From: Phytopythium helicoides
Taxonomy: Eukaryota > Oomycota > Peronosporomycetes > Pythiales > Pythiaceae
Assembly (NCBI GenBank): GCA_024867545.1
Contig: JANFNE010000092.1
Location: 1 to 64,000, forward strand
Reading direction: 5' to 3'
DNA length: 64,000 nt
Below the pieces are notes generated by a model. That model saw nothing but the letters and a program-made list of their open reading frames with translations. It ran no database searches and was not told the DNA's origin. The translations under genes were made by a program, and so were the position numbers. Below are positions 61,873-64,000 of this stretch, piece by piece (positions within the stretch are counted from its first letter, which is position 1; each line of letters starts with the position of its first letter).

Positions 61873-62409
61873 AGTACAACACATACATACACACATATAC
61901 CAACACACACTGCAAACGCACCACACGCACCAACAACACACAACACACACCACAACGATCACCAACAAACCAAACACACTCAAATACAACCCACCCACAC
62001 ACTATCGACCCGAACCGACCCGACCCGACCCGACCCACCAACTCCATTGCACCACAACATACCAACACACAATCACACATTCACATCAAAAACACACCAC
62101 CACAATCCGCACACAAAAATGACAAATGAAACGCACAAAAAAACAAAACAAAAACACAATCACACAAAACAACACAAGACGAAAACACACACCGTCAAGC
62201 ACAACCAAGAAGCCAACAACATTAGAAAAGAGAGCGATAGAGCGGAAGAGAGGCATCCGTAGATTGTGATGAAGATGCACAAAAACGAGGCAGTAGCGAG
62301 TTGACGATAGGGAGCAGGTGGCAAGTGGAAGTGGAAGGGAATGGGTGGTTGGTTTTGTGTGTGGAAAGAAACGATAAAAAAGAGAGATAAGGAAGAAGAT
62401 GAAAGAGAA

Positions 62410-62481
62410 CTCCCCGTCCGGGAATTGAACCCGGGTCACCCGCGTGACAGGCGGGTATACTAACCACTATACTAACGAGGA
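62410..62481 (-). tRNA. tRNA-Asp(GTC) copy 22
   Basis: Identical gene, 609 bp from copy 21. Downstream spacer is a distinct variant: shortened GGAAGT run, GGTGGTTGG, GAAACGATAA, GAGATAAGG and GAAGATGAAAG. Confidence 0.98.
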
Positions 62482-63037
62482 AGTACAACACATACATACA
62501 CACATATACCAACACACACTGCAAACGCACCACACGCACCAACAACACACAACACACACCACAACGATCACCAACAAACCAAACACACTCAAATACAACC
62601 CACCCACACACTATCGACCCGAACCGACCCGACCCGACCCGACCCACCAACTCCATTGCACCACAACATACCAACACACAATCACACATTCACATCAAAA
62701 ACACACCACCACAATCCGCACACAAAAATGACAAATGAAACGCACAAAAAAACAAAACAAAAACACAATCACACAAAACAACACAAGACGAAAACACACA
62801 CCGTCAAGCACAACCAAGAAGCCAACAACATTAGAAAAGAGAGCGATAGAGCGGAAGAGAGGCATCCGTAGATTGTGATGAAGATGCACAAAAACGAGGC
62901 AGTAGCGAGTTGACGATAGGGAGCAGGTGGCAAGTGCAAGCGGAAGTGGAAGTGGAAGTGGAAGGGAATGGGCGGTTGGTTTTGTGTGTGGAAAGAAGCG
63001 ATAAAAAAGAGAGGAAAAGGAAGAAGAAGAAAGAGAA

Positions 63038-63109
63038 CTCCCCGTCCGGGAATTGAACCCGGGTCACCCGCGTGACAGGCGGGTATACTAACCACTATAC
63101 TAACGAGGA
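63038..63109 (-). tRNA. tRNA-Asp(GTC) copy 23
   Basis: Identical gene, 628 bp from copy 22, back to the canonical spacer apart from GGCATCC. Confidence 0.98.
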
Positions 63110-63646
63110 AGTACAACACATACATACACACATATACCAACACACACTGCAAACGCACCACACGCACCAACAACACACAACACACACCACAACGATCACC
63201 AACAAACCAAACACACTCAAATACAACCCACCCACACACTATCGACCCGAACCGACCCGACCCGACCCGACCCACCAACTCCATTGCACCACAACATACC
63301 AACACACAATCACACATTCACATCAAAAACACACCACCACAATCCGCACACAAAAATGACAAATGAAACGCACAAAAAAACAAAACAAAAACACAATCAC
63401 ACAAAACAACACAAGACGAAAACACACACCGTCAAGCACAACCAAGAAGCCAACAACATTAGAAAAGAGAGCGATAGAGCGGAAGAGAGGCATCCGTAGA
63501 TTGTGATGAAGATGCACAAAAACGAGGCAGTAGCGAGTTGACGATAGGGAGCAGGTGGCAAGTGGAAGTGGAAGGGAATGGGTGGTTGGTTTTGTGTGTG
63601 GAAAGAAACGATAAAAAAGAGAGATAAGGAAGAAGATGAAAGAGAA

Positions 63647-63718
63647 CTCCCCGTCCGGGAATTGAACCCGGGTCACCCGCGTGACAGGCGGGTATACTAA
63701 CCACTATACTAACGAGGA
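63647..63718 (-). tRNA. tRNA-Asp(GTC) copy 24
   Basis: Identical gene, 609 bp from copy 23, with the same downstream variant as copy 22. The upstream flank runs to the window end without another tRNA. Confidence 0.98.
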
Positions 63719-64000
63719 AGTACAACACATACATACACACATATACCAACACACACTGCAAACGCACCACACCACCAACAACACACAACACACACCACAA
63801 CGATCACCAACAAAACCAAACACACTCAAATACAACCCACCCACACACTATCGACCCGAACCGACCCGACCCGACCCGACCCACCAACTCCATTGCACCA
63901 CAACATACCAACACACAATCACACATTCACATCAAAAACACACCACCACAATCCGCACACAAAAATGACAAATGAAACGCACAAAAAAACAAAACAAAAA

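Larger units (their letters stand above)
48922..64000 (-). repeat. Tandem array of about 628-bp units, each with one tRNA-Asp(GTC) gene
   Basis: Twenty-four head-to-tail units run to the window edge. Distances between tRNA starts are 602, 637, then 609-631 bp, most often 628. Going left to right on the plus strand, a unit holds: an A/C-rich segment with CCGAC pentamers, ACTCCATTG, a second A/C-rich segment, a G/A-rich segment with a GGAAGT hexamer repeat, A-runs, the 72-bp tRNA (reverse strand) and an A/C-rich 5' flank. Units 3-24 are almost identical in the spacer. Units 1 and 2 share a different downstream spacer (CTCTACAAC, AAGTCAAACG) and only converge with the rest near 50,020. Length differences come mainly from the GGAAGT run, the CCGAC run and A-runs. 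The many open frames in the spacers are by-products of stop-poor repeat sequence. Confidence 0.97.

Noticed and set aside
48922..64000. Repeated open frames of 64-208 codons on both strands in the array
   Set aside because: They recur once per unit, overlap the tRNA on the opposite frame, have GTG starts inside the tRNA, and encode low-complexity Cys/Val/Phe- or Thr/His/Asn-rich chains set by the skewed base composition.
48922..64000. CRISPR-like appearance of a regularly spaced repeat
   Set aside because: Units are about 628 bp, spacers are also repeated, and the conserved block is a eukaryotic tRNA gene.

Overview
The window looks like nuclear DNA of an oomycete (a stramenopile water mould, Phytophthora/Pythium/Saprolegnia-like). 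The evidence is compact GC-rich genes, GT-AG introns of mostly 55-90 nt, tightly packed divergent and convergent pairs, and a gene set that is eukaryotic but includes a hybrid histidine kinase with many PAS domains and a fused indole-glycerol-phosphate synthase/phosphoribosylanthranilate isomerase. The genus cannot be fixed from sequence reading alone.

Layout. 1-5611: a 5'-truncated hybrid histidine kinase with at least eight PAS repeats, then HisKA, HATPase, receiver and HPt domains. 5745-8619 (-): an RGS-RGS-DENN protein. 9120-13282: an ankyrin-HECT ubiquitin ligase in seven exons. 13393-14203 (-): a RING protein. 14491-15683: the catalytic subunit of RNase H2. 15982-18601: a PH + PX + permuted papain-fold protein. 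18629-22337 (-): a large six-exon protein with Sfi1-like repeats. 22496-24240: an F-BAR-like protein. 24510-27230: a multi-PH protein. 27267-28397 (-): a coiled-coil/PUB protein. 28604-29203: an RBJ-like small GTPase. 29252-29877 (-): a Tctex-type dynein light chain. 30182-31240 (-): a PX protein. 32988-36198: a Fun30/SMARCAD1-like SNF2 ATPase. 36455-39314 (-): a cyclic-nucleotide-gated channel. 40093-41999: the ADA2 coactivator. 42373-44416: the TrpC-TrpF fusion. 44608-46312 (-): an SLC1-type dicarboxylate/amino-acid symporter. 47382-48180 (-): a dead, internally deleted Tc1/mariner element.

The last 15 kb (48,922 to the window edge) is the remarkable part. It is a head-to-tail array of about 628-bp units. 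Each unit carries one tRNA-Asp(GTC) gene on the minus strand. I count 24 copies, which appear identical, with no end in sight at base 64,000. Each unit keeps a TATA-like element 23-27 nt upstream of the tRNA and A-runs that read as Pol III terminators downstream, inside strongly strand-biased A/C- and G/A-rich spacers. Unit variants show ongoing unequal exchange.

A second theme is single-base frame breaks in otherwise well conserved genes (kinase, RGS-DENN, RING, ADA2, TrpC-TrpF, symporter). Many sit in or beside short homopolymers, with intact coding sequence on both sides. They look more like residual assembly errors than pseudogenes, and I annotate those genes as single loci. Membrane/phosphoinositide signalling domains (PH, PX, F-BAR, DENN, RGS, small GTPase) are well represented among the neighbours. 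That is an observation about content and not evidence of an operon-like unit.
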